Source of the DNA: an uncultured Ruminococcus sp.
GTDB lineage: Bacteria; Bacillota_A; Clostridia; Oscillospirales; Ruminococcaceae
NCBI GenBank assembly: GCA_900315975.1
Contig: ONBA01000064.1
Coordinates: 1 to 5,246 of the forward strand
DNA: 5,246 bases
Direction: 5' to 3'
This document shows, piece by piece, positions 1-4,487 of the stretch (position 1 is its first letter; every line of letters begins with the position of its first letter). The notes beneath the pieces are model-generated. The model worked only from the letters and a program-made list of their open reading frames with translations. It searched no databases and was not told where the DNA came from. A program made the position numbers and the translations under genes.

Positions 1-980
1 ATTTGTCTGACCTGAAAAAAGTCGGCAGACCTGCGGTGTTGATGTCCTTTGTGCCTGCCTGCTGTGAGATAGTCGGGTATGTTGTTTTTGCACCTATCTT
101 GCTTGGGGTAGATCGTATCGAAGCAGCCGTCATGGGGGCAGTGCTGAGTGCGGTGTCTCCTGCGGTGGTCGTACCACGAATGGTGAAGCTGATTGAGGAT
201 AAATGGGGTACGAAAAAAAGCATACCCCAGATGATACTTGCCGGAGCGTCCTGCGATGATATTTTTGTGATCGTGCTGTTCTCCACATTTGTAACTATGG
301 CACAGGGCGGCTCGGCAAAGGTCACGGACTTCCTGAATATCCCCATATCCATTGTGCTTGGCGTTCTGCTCGGTGCGGTGGTCGGGAGCGGACTGTATCT
401 GCTGTTTGATCGGTCATATCAGCACAAGCACAAGATAAGGAACAGCACGAAGGTCATTATCCTGCTTGGTACTGCGTTTCTGCTGATGAGCATTGAATCG
501 CTTGTAAAGCCCTATATTGCATTATCGGGACTGCTTGCTGTTGTGGCTATGGCTTGCGTTGTCAAGCTGAAAACGGACAGCAAAGTATCCTCACGGCTGT
601 CCGAGAAGTTCGGCAAGCTGTGGATAGCTGCTGAGGTCATGCTGTTCATACTTGTGGGTGCGGCGGTAGATGTGCGTTATACCTTGTCGGCAGGCGGAAT
701 GGCGGTGCTGATGATATTCATAGCCCTTGCTTTCAGGGCTGTGGGCGTGTGTCTGTGTCTGCTCGGTACGGAGCTGAACGCAAGGGAGCGTATCTTCTGC
801 GTGATAGCCTATCTTCCGAAAGCGACGGTGCAGGCGGCTATCGGCTCGGTGCCGCTGTCGCTTGGTCTGCCATGCGGAAAGATCGTGCTATCGGTGGCGG
901 TGCTTGCGATACTGATCACAGCTCCGCTTGGGGCGATAGGGATCGACAGGAGTTATAAGAAACTATTGATAAAAGAATAG
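1..980 (+). CDS. Cation:proton antiporter, C-terminal part (5'-truncated by window edge)
   Basis: This is an integral membrane protein of the monovalent cation:proton antiporter (CPA / Na+/H+ exchanger) superfamily, expected to swap Na+ or K+ for H+ across the cytoplasmic membrane. About 325 residues are visible and consist largely of hydrophobic helices. Counting from the TTG at base 3, residues 49-60 carry the motif SAVSPAVVVPRM. Residues 81-90 carry GASCDDIFVI, whose Asp-Asp pair (85-86) matches the ion-binding acidic pair of this superfamily. The end is lysine-rich (YKKLLIKE). Family members usually have about 400 residues, and the reading frame is open to base 1, so roughly 70-90 N-terminal residues lie off the left edge. 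The TTG at base 3 is probably an internal Leu codon, not a start. No hairpin terminator follows; the next promoter begins 6 nt after the stop. The superfamily call is firm, the ion specificity is unknown, and nothing ties it to the ars genes. Confidence 0.88.
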   Translation, partial: LSDLKKVGRPAVLMSFVPACCEIVGYVVFAPILLGVDRIEAAVMGAVLSAVSPAVVVPRMVKLIEDKWGTKKSIPQMILAGASCDDIFVIVLFSTFVTMAQGGSAKVTDFLNIPISIVLGVLLGAVVGSGLYLLFDRSYQHKHKIRNSTKVIILLGTAFLLMSIESLVKPYIALSGLLAVVAMACVVKLKTDSKVSSRLSEKFGKLWIAAEVMLFILVGAAVDVRYTLSAGGMAVLMIFIALAFRAVGVCLCLLGTELNARERIFCVIAYLPKATVQAAIGSVPLSLGLPCGKIVLSVAVLAILITAPLGAIGIDRSYKKLLIKE

Positions 981-986
981 CAGAGC

Positions 987-1015
987 TTGACACTCCTGTT
1001 CCGCTGTTGTATAAT
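987..1015 (+). promoter_or_regulatory. Consensus sigma-A promoter for the small SH3-like gene
   Basis: TTGACA at 987-992 and TATAAT at 1010-1015 are separated by exactly 17 bp, so both boxes match the consensus perfectly. Transcription should begin near 1021-1023, leaving a leader of about 25 nt that contains the AGGAGG site at 1033-1038. It starts 6 nt after the antiporter stop codon, which makes the downstream gene independent of the antiporter. Confidence 0.85.
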
Positions 1016-1046
1016 AATACAAGCGTGTTTTTAGGAGGTCATAGCA

Positions 1047-1238
1047 ATGATAGATGAAGTAATAGCCGGAGCAAAGGTCAAGCTCAGAGAGAAGATAAGT
1101 GATAGCGTTCCCGTCGGCAGCATCGCCACGGTCTTATACATCGACGATCTCGACAATGTATTCATAGAATGGGTGAGCAATGGTAGGCTGACCTCGTTCT
1201 CCAAAAAGAATTTCAAGAGCCTGTTTGAAACGGCATAA
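1047..1238 (+). CDS. Small (63 aa) SH3-like / DUF4314-like protein
   Basis: This is a small soluble protein without signal peptide or membrane segment. The pattern G-A-K-V-K-L near residues 8-13, then V-P-V-G-S-I-A-T-V-L-Y-I-D-D around 21-34, then F-I-E-W and N-G-R, resembles the small SH3-like beta-barrel proteins grouped as DUF4314. In those, a Gly-rich turn and a W/NG element link the strands. This similarity is judged by eye only. No catalytic residues are evident and I do not assign a function; nucleic acid or protein binding would be typical of the fold. The ATG start is well supported by AGGAGG at 1033-1038, 8 nt upstream. It is monocistronic, with a perfect promoter before it and a terminator after it, which suggests strong constitutive expression. 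An open frame on the opposite strand over the same bases has no such signals. Confidence 0.75.
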   Translation: MIDEVIAGAKVKLREKISDSVPVGSIATVLYIDDLDNVFIEWVSNGRLTSFSKKNFKSLFETA

Positions 1239-1247
1239 TTGCAATGA

Positions 1248-1275
1248 GAAGCCCTCAGCGATGAGGGTTTCTTTT
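1248..1275 (+). terminator. Intrinsic terminator after the 63-aa gene
   Basis: A 10-bp stem pairs GAAGCCCTCA (1248-1257) with TGAGGGTTTC (1262-1271), including one G-U pair. The loop is GCGA and a short run of four T follows (1272-1275). It lies 9 nt after the stop codon and separates this unit from the ars promoter. Confidence 0.85.
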
Positions 1276-1292
1276 ATACAGAACATCAAATT

Positions 1293-1308
1293 TCAAAAAA
1301 CATATTGA
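1293..1308 (+). promoter_or_regulatory. Candidate ArsR half-site pair overlapping the -35 box
   Basis: TCAA (1293-1296) and TTGA (1305-1308) form a dyad with an 8-bp gap, and the right half lies inside the -35 hexamer. TCAA-N7-TTGA-like dyads are described for some ArsR repressors, so binding here would block RNA polymerase. The match is short and sits in A/T-rich DNA, so it is only a candidate. Confidence 0.3.
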
Positions 1309-1352
1309 CAAATCTCGATCTGTATGCTATAATATAGAAAATCATCAATATG
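1301..1352. repeat. 8-bp inverted repeat bracketing the arsR promoter
   Basis: CATATTGA at 1301-1308 is the exact reverse complement of TCAATATG at 1345-1352. The first arm overlaps the -35 box, and the second lies in the transcribed leader and touches the ribosome binding site. Arm centres are 44 bp apart, about four helical turns. The two arms may be paired operator half-sites or two related ArsR sites. The arms are too far apart and too A/T-rich to be a convincing RNA hairpin. Confidence 0.4.
1305..1333 (+). promoter_or_regulatory. Strong extended -10 promoter of the ars cluster
   Basis: TTGACA (1305-1310) and TATAAT (1328-1333) are spaced by 17 bp, and a TG at 1325-1326 adds an extended -10 element. 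Both boxes are perfect. The start of transcription should fall near 1340, giving a leader of about 23 nt. A promoter this strong ahead of an ArsR gene fits control by repression and release. Confidence 0.88.
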
Positions 1353-1362
1353 AGGTGAGCAA

Positions 1363-1668
1363 ATGGAACTGACAAACAAGCAGATCACCGTAATTTTCAA
1401 GGCTCTGTGCGATGAGAACAGGGTGCAGATATTCAGGCTTCTGCAAAACGGCGAGAAATGTGCCTGCAAGCTGCTTGAAGCAATGCAGTGTACCCAACCT
1501 ACGCTTTCGCATCACATGAAGATACTCTGCGACAGTGGTCTTGTGAACGGCAGAAAAGAGGGCAAGTGGATGTACTACTCCATTTCTGCGGAAGGTATGG
1601 AAGAAGCCGTGAAAGCTCTGCGTGAGCTGACAAAAGTGTCTGACAGCGGAGAATGCTGCTGTAAATAA
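1363..1668 (+). CDS. arsR: ArsR-type metalloregulatory repressor
   Basis: This is a winged helix-turn-helix repressor of the ArsR/SmtB family, 101 residues, the usual length. The DNA-binding part runs through about residues 44-72: TQPTLSHHMKIL is the recognition helix and GRKEGKWMYY the wing. Cys33 and Cys35 (E-K-C-A-C-K) occupy the place of the Cys32-x-Cys34 pair of the E. coli plasmid R773 ArsR, the As(III)/Sb(III) site that releases DNA. Cys43 may act as a third ligand. The C-terminus ends in three consecutive cysteines (98-100), a second thiol cluster that could add a site like the C-terminal one in some other ArsR proteins. ATG is preceded by GAGGTGA (1352-1358). It heads the cluster and probably represses its own promoter. 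The family is certain. The trivalent-metalloid ligand is inferred from the cysteines and from arsC downstream. Confidence 0.93.
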   Translation: MELTNKQITVIFKALCDENRVQIFRLLQNGEKCACKLLEAMQCTQPTLSHHMKILCDSGLVNGRKEGKWMYYSISAEGMEEAVKALRELTKVSDSGECCCK

Positions 1669-1698
1669 AATGTCCGTGGTACCTCGGAATTTTTATTT
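1663..1698 (+). terminator. Terminator-like hairpin overlapping the arsR stop codon
   Basis: AAATAAAATGTCCG (1663-1676) pairs with CGGAATTTTTATTT (1685-1698) over 14 positions with two mismatches, around an 8-nt loop containing the palindrome GGTACC. The G/C part is only TCCG/CGGA, flanked by A on the left and T on the right. It may act as a weak and possibly bidirectional terminator, allowing part of the transcript to read into the next gene. Confidence 0.5.
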
Positions 1699-1719
1699 GC
1701 AGTATGTATAGATAAATTC

Positions 1720-1729
1720 AAATATATTT
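1720..1729. promoter_or_regulatory. Perfect 10-bp A/T palindrome before the C_GCAxxG_C_C gene
   Basis: AAATATATTT reads the same on both strands and is preceded by ATTC, so 1716-1729 matches most of an ideal ATTCAAAT-type palindrome whose right end here has changed. It sits just upstream of the ribosome binding site. It could be a second ArsR operator, but A/T richness makes chance likely. I see no convincing promoter here: the best -35-like TTGCAG at 1697-1702 has no good -10. Confidence 0.2.
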
Positions 1730-1743
1730 ATTGGAGGTAAACT

Positions 1744-2181
1744 ATGAAACACACAGAAATTGCAAGTGAGCTTTTCTCAAAGCGGTATTACTGCTCTCAG
1801 GCGGTGCTTGCGGCATTTGCCGAGGAGCTTGGAATGACGAAGGAACAGGCATTGAAAGTCGGCGCTTGCTTCGGCGGCGGTATGTGCAAGGCTGAGGTCT
1901 GCGGAGCGTGTACGGGTGCGCTTATGGCTTTAGGGCTAAAATACGGTATGTGCGAAGACGGTGACTTAGAAAGCAAAGAGAGAGCAAACAGCTATGCCGT
2001 GCGTTTTCTTGATGAATTTGCGAAACAAAACGGCTCTTATATCTGCCGTGAGCTGCTTGACTGCGATATTTCCACTGATGAGGGCAAGGCTTATGCAAGG
2101 GCAAATGGTTTGTATGCAACAGAATGTCCGAAGATGATAGAGAGTGCCGTGCTGATCGCAGAAAAGCTGATAAACGAATAA
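1744..2181 (+). CDS. C_GCAxxG_C_C family cysteine-rich redox protein
   Basis: This is a 145-residue soluble protein of the C_GCAxxG_C_C family, putative redox-active proteins of anaerobes whose biochemical role is not settled. Nine cysteines are visible (17, 42, 48, 53, 56, 70, 101, 107, 128). The signature appears as C17-S-Q-A-V near the start, F-G-G-G-M-C (43-48), C-G-A-C-T-G-A (53-59) and later C101 and C128. There is no signal peptide or membrane span, so it is cytoplasmic. The ATG is set by GGAGG (1733-1737), 6 nt upstream. It lies between the arsR repressor and the permease, all on one strand, and has its own terminator-like hairpin after it. This placement suggests a thiol or metal-linked task in metalloid handling, such as holding As(III) or passing electrons, but that is inference. 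The family assignment is firm and the function is open. Confidence 0.85.
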   Translation: MKHTEIASELFSKRYYCSQAVLAAFAEELGMTKEQALKVGACFGGGMCKAEVCGACTGALMALGLKYGMCEDGDLESKERANSYAVRFLDEFAKQNGSYICRELLDCDISTDEGKAYARANGLYATECPKMIESAVLIAEKLINE

Positions 2182-2185
2182 TTCT

Positions 2186-2209
2186 GCCGTATGAAAAATA
2201 CGGCTTTTT
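2186..2209 (+). terminator. Intrinsic terminator inside the ars cluster
   Basis: GCCGTAT (2186-2192) and ATACGGC (2198-2204) form a perfect 7-bp stem with a GAAAA loop, followed directly by five T (2205-2209). It lies 4 nt after the C_GCAxxG_C_C stop codon. The permease 53 nt further on has no evident promoter, so this hairpin probably terminates only part of the transcripts. Confidence 0.8.
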
Positions 2210-2215
2210 ATCCCG

Positions 2216-2241
2216 TAAATAAATCGACTGATTTCAATTTA
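2216..2241. repeat. Imperfect inverted repeat upstream of the permease gene
   Basis: AAATC (2221-2225) and GATTT (2230-2234) are exact inverted copies around GACT. The flanks TAAAT (2216-2220) and ATTTA (2237-2241) extend the dyad if two bases (CA) bulge out. It could be an operator or a leader hairpin for the permease gene; the A/T content means chance cannot be dismissed. Confidence 0.25.
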
Positions 2242-2261
2242 TCTATGGAAGGCGGTGCTTT

Positions 2262-3263
2262 ATGGGAATTTGGGACTTCATACAAGACGAGATTCTCGGT
2301 ATGAAATGGCTGAACAGGCTTATCGGCTCGTTGCTGAATGCCTGCGGTCTTGATACAAGCGAAAAAATCGGCGGAAGTGTGCAGTTTTTCATCTATGATG
2401 TGATCAAGATCATGGTGCTGCTCGGAGTGCTGATATTCCTTATATCCTACATTCAGAGCTACTTTCCGCCTGAGAGGACAAAGAAGATACTCGGACGGTT
2501 TCACGGCATCGGTGCGAACTGCATTGCCGCCTTGCTTGGTACGGTCACACCGTTCTGCTCATGCTCATCAATACCGCTGTTTATGGGATTTACTAGTGCA
2601 GGACTGCCGCTTGGTGTGACATTCTCGTTCCTTATTTCATCGCCAATGGTTGACCTCGGCTCTCTTATTCTTCTGATGAGCATATTCGGCTGGAAGGTCG
2701 CTGTGGTTTATGTGATCGTCGGGCTTGTGATCGCAGTCGCCGGCGGTACGCTGATCGAAAAGCTGCACCTTGAAAGTGAGGTCGAGGAGTTTATCCGCAA
2801 CGGCAAGAGCATTGACACTCCGCAGAACGAGCTGACAAAGCGTGACAGGCTGAAATACTCATGGGAACAGGTCACGGGAACGGTAAAAAAGGTCTTTCCC
2901 TATGTCATAGTTGGTGTAGGTATCGGTGCAGTTATCCATAACTGGATACCCGAAGAATGGGTGATAAAGCTGCTCGGTACTGGCAATCCGTTCGGCGTTA
3001 TCATTGCCACGATATGCGGAATACCGATGTATGCAGATATATTCGGGTGTATCCCCATTGCAGAAGCACTCGTCGCAAAGGGCGCAAAACTCGGCGTTGT
3101 TCTTGCATTTATGATGGGCGTTATCACGCTGTCGCTGCCGTCGATGATCATGCTGAAAAAAGCGATCAAACCGAAGCTGCTTGGCATATTCATTGCTATA
3201 TGTTCAGTCGGAATTATCCTTGTCGGATATTTCTTCAATATCATTCAAAACTATATCATTTAG
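2262..3263 (+). CDS. DUF318/ArsP-type permease (likely metalloid exporter)
   Basis: This is a 333-residue polytopic membrane protein of the ArsP_1/DUF318 permease family, with roughly eight hydrophobic segments. These lie near residues 43-65, 84-108, 112-140, 144-162, 209-226, 242-262, 270-296 and 305-325, with a charged cytosolic loop at about 165-207. The hallmark T-P-F-C-S-C-S-S-I-P-L-F (96-107) places Cys99 and Cys101 in a membrane re-entrant region. A related second-half motif, G-I-P-M-Y-A-D-I-F-G-C-I-P (253-265), adds Cys263, with Cys252 nearby. Characterised relatives export methylarsenite and aromatic arsenicals, and others are linked to Cu/Zn efflux. With arsR and arsC on the same strand and no ArsB or ACR3 in the window, arsenite or an organoarsenical is the likeliest substrate, but this is inference. 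The ATG is preceded by GGAAGG (2247-2252). The stop codon overlaps the ribosome binding site of the next gene. Confidence 0.88.
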   Translation: MGIWDFIQDEILGMKWLNRLIGSLLNACGLDTSEKIGGSVQFFIYDVIKIMVLLGVLIFLISYIQSYFPPERTKKILGRFHGIGANCIAALLGTVTPFCSCSSIPLFMGFTSAGLPLGVTFSFLISSPMVDLGSLILLMSIFGWKVAVVYVIVGLVIAVAGGTLIEKLHLESEVEEFIRNGKSIDTPQNELTKRDRLKYSWEQVTGTVKKVFPYVIVGVGIGAVIHNWIPEEWVIKLLGTGNPFGVIIATICGIPMYADIFGCIPIAEALVAKGAKLGVVLAFMMGVITLSLPSMIMLKKAIKPKLLGIFIAICSVGIILVGYFFNIIQNYII

Positions 3264-3275
3264 GAGGAATATATC

Positions 3276-3647
3276 ATGTCACTGTTTGGAAAGAAAAAAG
3301 AAGAAGCAAAAGCTGAAACATCCTGCTGCTGCGGAGGTTCAAAGTCTGCAAGTGAGGTCACATCGACCTGTTGTGGAGAAAAGGTCAATGGTATCTGCTG
3401 TATCAAAGTCCTCGGTTCGGGCTGTAAAGCCTGTCATCAGCTTTATGACAACACTCTGAAAGCTGTGGAGGGTATGGGTATCGAGGTCGAGTATGTCACC
3501 GATCTGCAAAAGATCATGGAGTACGGTGCAATGTCAATGCCTGCACTTGTGATAAATGAAAAGGTCGTATCGGTGGGTAGGGTTTTGAAGCCTTCGGAGA
3601 TCTCAGCTATGATAAGCGATATAACGGATAAGTCGGAGTGTATATGA
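3276..3647 (+). CDS. Thioredoxin-like redox-active disulfide protein with Cys-rich N-terminal extension
   Basis: This is a 123-residue cytoplasmic protein. Residues 42-117 form a small thioredoxin fold of the 'redox-active disulfide protein 2' / thioredoxin_3 type: I-K-V-L-G-S-G-C-K-A-C-H holds the CxxC active site (Cys50, Cys53), and S-M-P-A-L (87-91) gives the cis-proline (Pro89). Ahead of the fold sits an extension with a lysine/glutamate-rich start (KKKEEAKAE) and cysteine clusters CCC (17-19), CC (32-33) and CC (41-42). Ten of 123 residues are Cys. By family it would carry electrons to a partner; here the natural partner is the arsenate reductase that overlaps its end. The extension may bind As(III) or another soft metal. 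AGGAGG (3262-3267) overlaps the permease stop, 8 nt before ATG, so it is co-transcribed with the permease. The fold is firm and the metal-binding idea is inferred. Confidence 0.87.
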   Translation: MSLFGKKKEEAKAETSCCCGGSKSASEVTSTCCGEKVNGICCIKVLGSGCKACHQLYDNTLKAVEGMGIEVEYVTDLQKIMEYGAMSMPALVINEKVVSVGRVLKPSEISAMISDITDKSECI

Positions 3648-4048
3648 TGAATAAACCAAAGGTCGCATTTATCTGTGTGCATAATTCATGTCGCAGCCAG
3701 ATCGCAGAAGCACTCGGCAAGCACCTTGCAGGAGATGTTTTTGAGAGCTATTCGGCAGGAACGGAAACAAAACCGCAGATCAACCAGGATGCAGTCCGTC
3801 TTATGAAGAAGCTCTACGGCATCGACATGGAGCAGACACAATACAGCAAGCTCGTCAGCGATATTTCCACGCCGGATATTGCGATCTCTATGGGCTGCGA
3901 TGTCGGCTGTCCGTTTATTGGCAGACCGTTTGACGATGATTGGGGCTTGCTTGATCCGACGGGTAAAGATGATGCGGAGTTTCAGCGTGTGATTTCTCAG
4001 ATTGAAGAAAACATATTGAGATTGTTACAACAAATATCAGAACTTTGA
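3644..4048 (+). CDS. arsC: Arsenate reductase, thioredoxin-coupled (LMW phosphatase fold)
   Basis: This is a cytoplasmic enzyme that reduces arsenate to arsenite. It has 134 residues, the usual length. The phosphate-binding loop C-V-H-N-S-C-R-S (Cys11 to Arg17) is the CX5R catalytic motif of the low-molecular-weight phosphatase fold. S-A-G-T-E (37-41) and the D-P-T-G-K loop (104-108, catalytic Asp104) follow. The resolving thiols lie in M-G-C-D-V-G-C-P-F (Cys85, Cys89), a C-x3-C spacing seen in many anaerobe and archaeal homologues, whereas the Staphylococcus enzyme has C-x6-C. The start is chosen at ATG 3644, which overlaps the stop of the thioredoxin gene as ATGA; GGAG at 3635-3638 is 5 nt upstream. 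ATG 3647 (8 nt from GGAG) is equally possible, and a GTG at 3638 is less likely because it overlaps the GGAG. The overlap implies translational coupling to the thioredoxin-like protein, its probable electron donor. Confidence 0.92.
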   Translation: MMNKPKVAFICVHNSCRSQIAEALGKHLAGDVFESYSAGTETKPQINQDAVRLMKKLYGIDMEQTQYSKLVSDISTPDIAISMGCDVGCPFIGRPFDDDWGLLDPTGKDDAEFQRVISQIEENILRLLQQISEL

Positions 4049-4073
4049 ATCCAATGGAATCAAAGTCGGGTGT

Positions 4074-4108
4074 GAGCTGTTGCTACTGGCAACGGCTCAT
4101 TTTCTTTT
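4074..4108 (+). terminator. Strong intrinsic terminator of the ars cluster
   Basis: GAGCTGTTGC (4074-4083) pairs with GCAACGGCTC (4089-4098) in a 10-bp stem with one G-U pair and a five-base loop, followed by a T-rich tail (TTTTCTTTT, 4100-4108). It lies 26 nt after the arsC stop and closes the cluster. Confidence 0.9.
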
Positions 4109-4115
4109 CTGCTGA

Positions 4116-4144
4116 TTGACCTTTTGACCGCACTATGGTATAAT
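4116..4144 (+). promoter_or_regulatory. Extended -10 promoter of the barstar/exonuclease unit
   Basis: TTGACC (4116-4121) and TATAAT (4139-4144) are 17 bp apart, with TGG directly before the -10 (4136-4138) as an extended element. Transcription should start near 4151. This also argues against the ATG at 4156 as the barstar start, since only about five leader bases and no ribosome site would precede it. Confidence 0.87.
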
Positions 4145-4173
4145 TATCCTATACGATGATCTTAGAGGTGGTA

Positions 4174-4473
4174 ATGATGAGGACTTACATAATAGACGGC
4201 AATAAGTTTTCAAATATTGAAGGATTTTACGATGAGATAGACCTCATCATGACCAAAGGCATTAGTTTCAAGACCGGACACAATCTTAATGCTTTCAGAG
4301 ATATTCTTTACGGCGGTTTTGGCTGCCATGAACCGGGAGAGCCGTTTGTGATAAAGTGGCTCAATTCTCAGAAAAGCAGAAAGGAACTTGGCGATACTAT
4401 AATGTTAGCTATCATAGATAATATCGCTGACCATAATGACACAGGATATGACTGCAAATTGGAACTATACTGA
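4174..4473 (+). CDS. Barstar-like (ribonuclease inhibitor family) protein
   Basis: This is a small soluble protein (99 residues) of the barstar family. Barstar of Bacillus binds and blocks the RNase barnase through an acidic face. Family marks are Y-I-I-D-G-N-K-F at the start, F-Y-D-E near 18-21, G-H-N-L-N-A-F-R-D (35-43), G-G-F-G (47-50) and F-V-I-K-W (58-62). In barstar the motif is GENLDALWD, with Asp35 and Asp39 contacting the RNase. Here the first Asp is Asn39 while the second, Asp43, is kept, so the partner may differ. GAGG (4165-4168) supports ATG 4174 (5 nt) or ATG 4177 (8 nt). A longer frame from 4156 is unlikely given the promoter. No barnase-type RNase is seen nearby; the next gene, 14 nt on, encodes an exonuclease and shares its transcript. 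The family call is good and the target is unknown. Confidence 0.82.
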   Translation: MMRTYIIDGNKFSNIEGFYDEIDLIMTKGISFKTGHNLNAFRDILYGGFGCHEPGEPFVIKWLNSQKSRKELGDTIMLAIIDNIADHNDTGYDCKLELY

Positions 4474-4487
4474 TAGAGGATAAGGAT

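Noticed and set aside
3..5. TTG as the start of the antiporter gene
   Set aside because: The frame is open to the window edge and the protein would lack its first helices, so this is an internal codon of a truncated gene.
1031..1216. 61-codon frame on the - strand over the SH3-like gene
   Set aside because: The + strand gene has a promoter, ribosome site and terminator; the antisense frame has none that I can see.
2900..3244. 114-codon frame on the - strand
   Set aside because: It is antisense to the membrane helices of the permease, with no family features and no independent promoter noticed.
2957..3459. Two + strand frames (2957-3316 and 3181-3459) in another phase
   Set aside because: They overlap the well-supported permease and thioredoxin-like genes and show low-complexity, motif-free protein.
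3638..3640. GTG start for arsC
   Set aside because: It overlaps the GGAG ribosome site that serves the ATG codons at 3644 and 3647.
4156..4158. ATG start for the barstar-like gene
   Set aside because: It lies only about 5 nt after the expected transcription start and has no ribosome binding site. ATG 4174/4177 have GAGG upstream.
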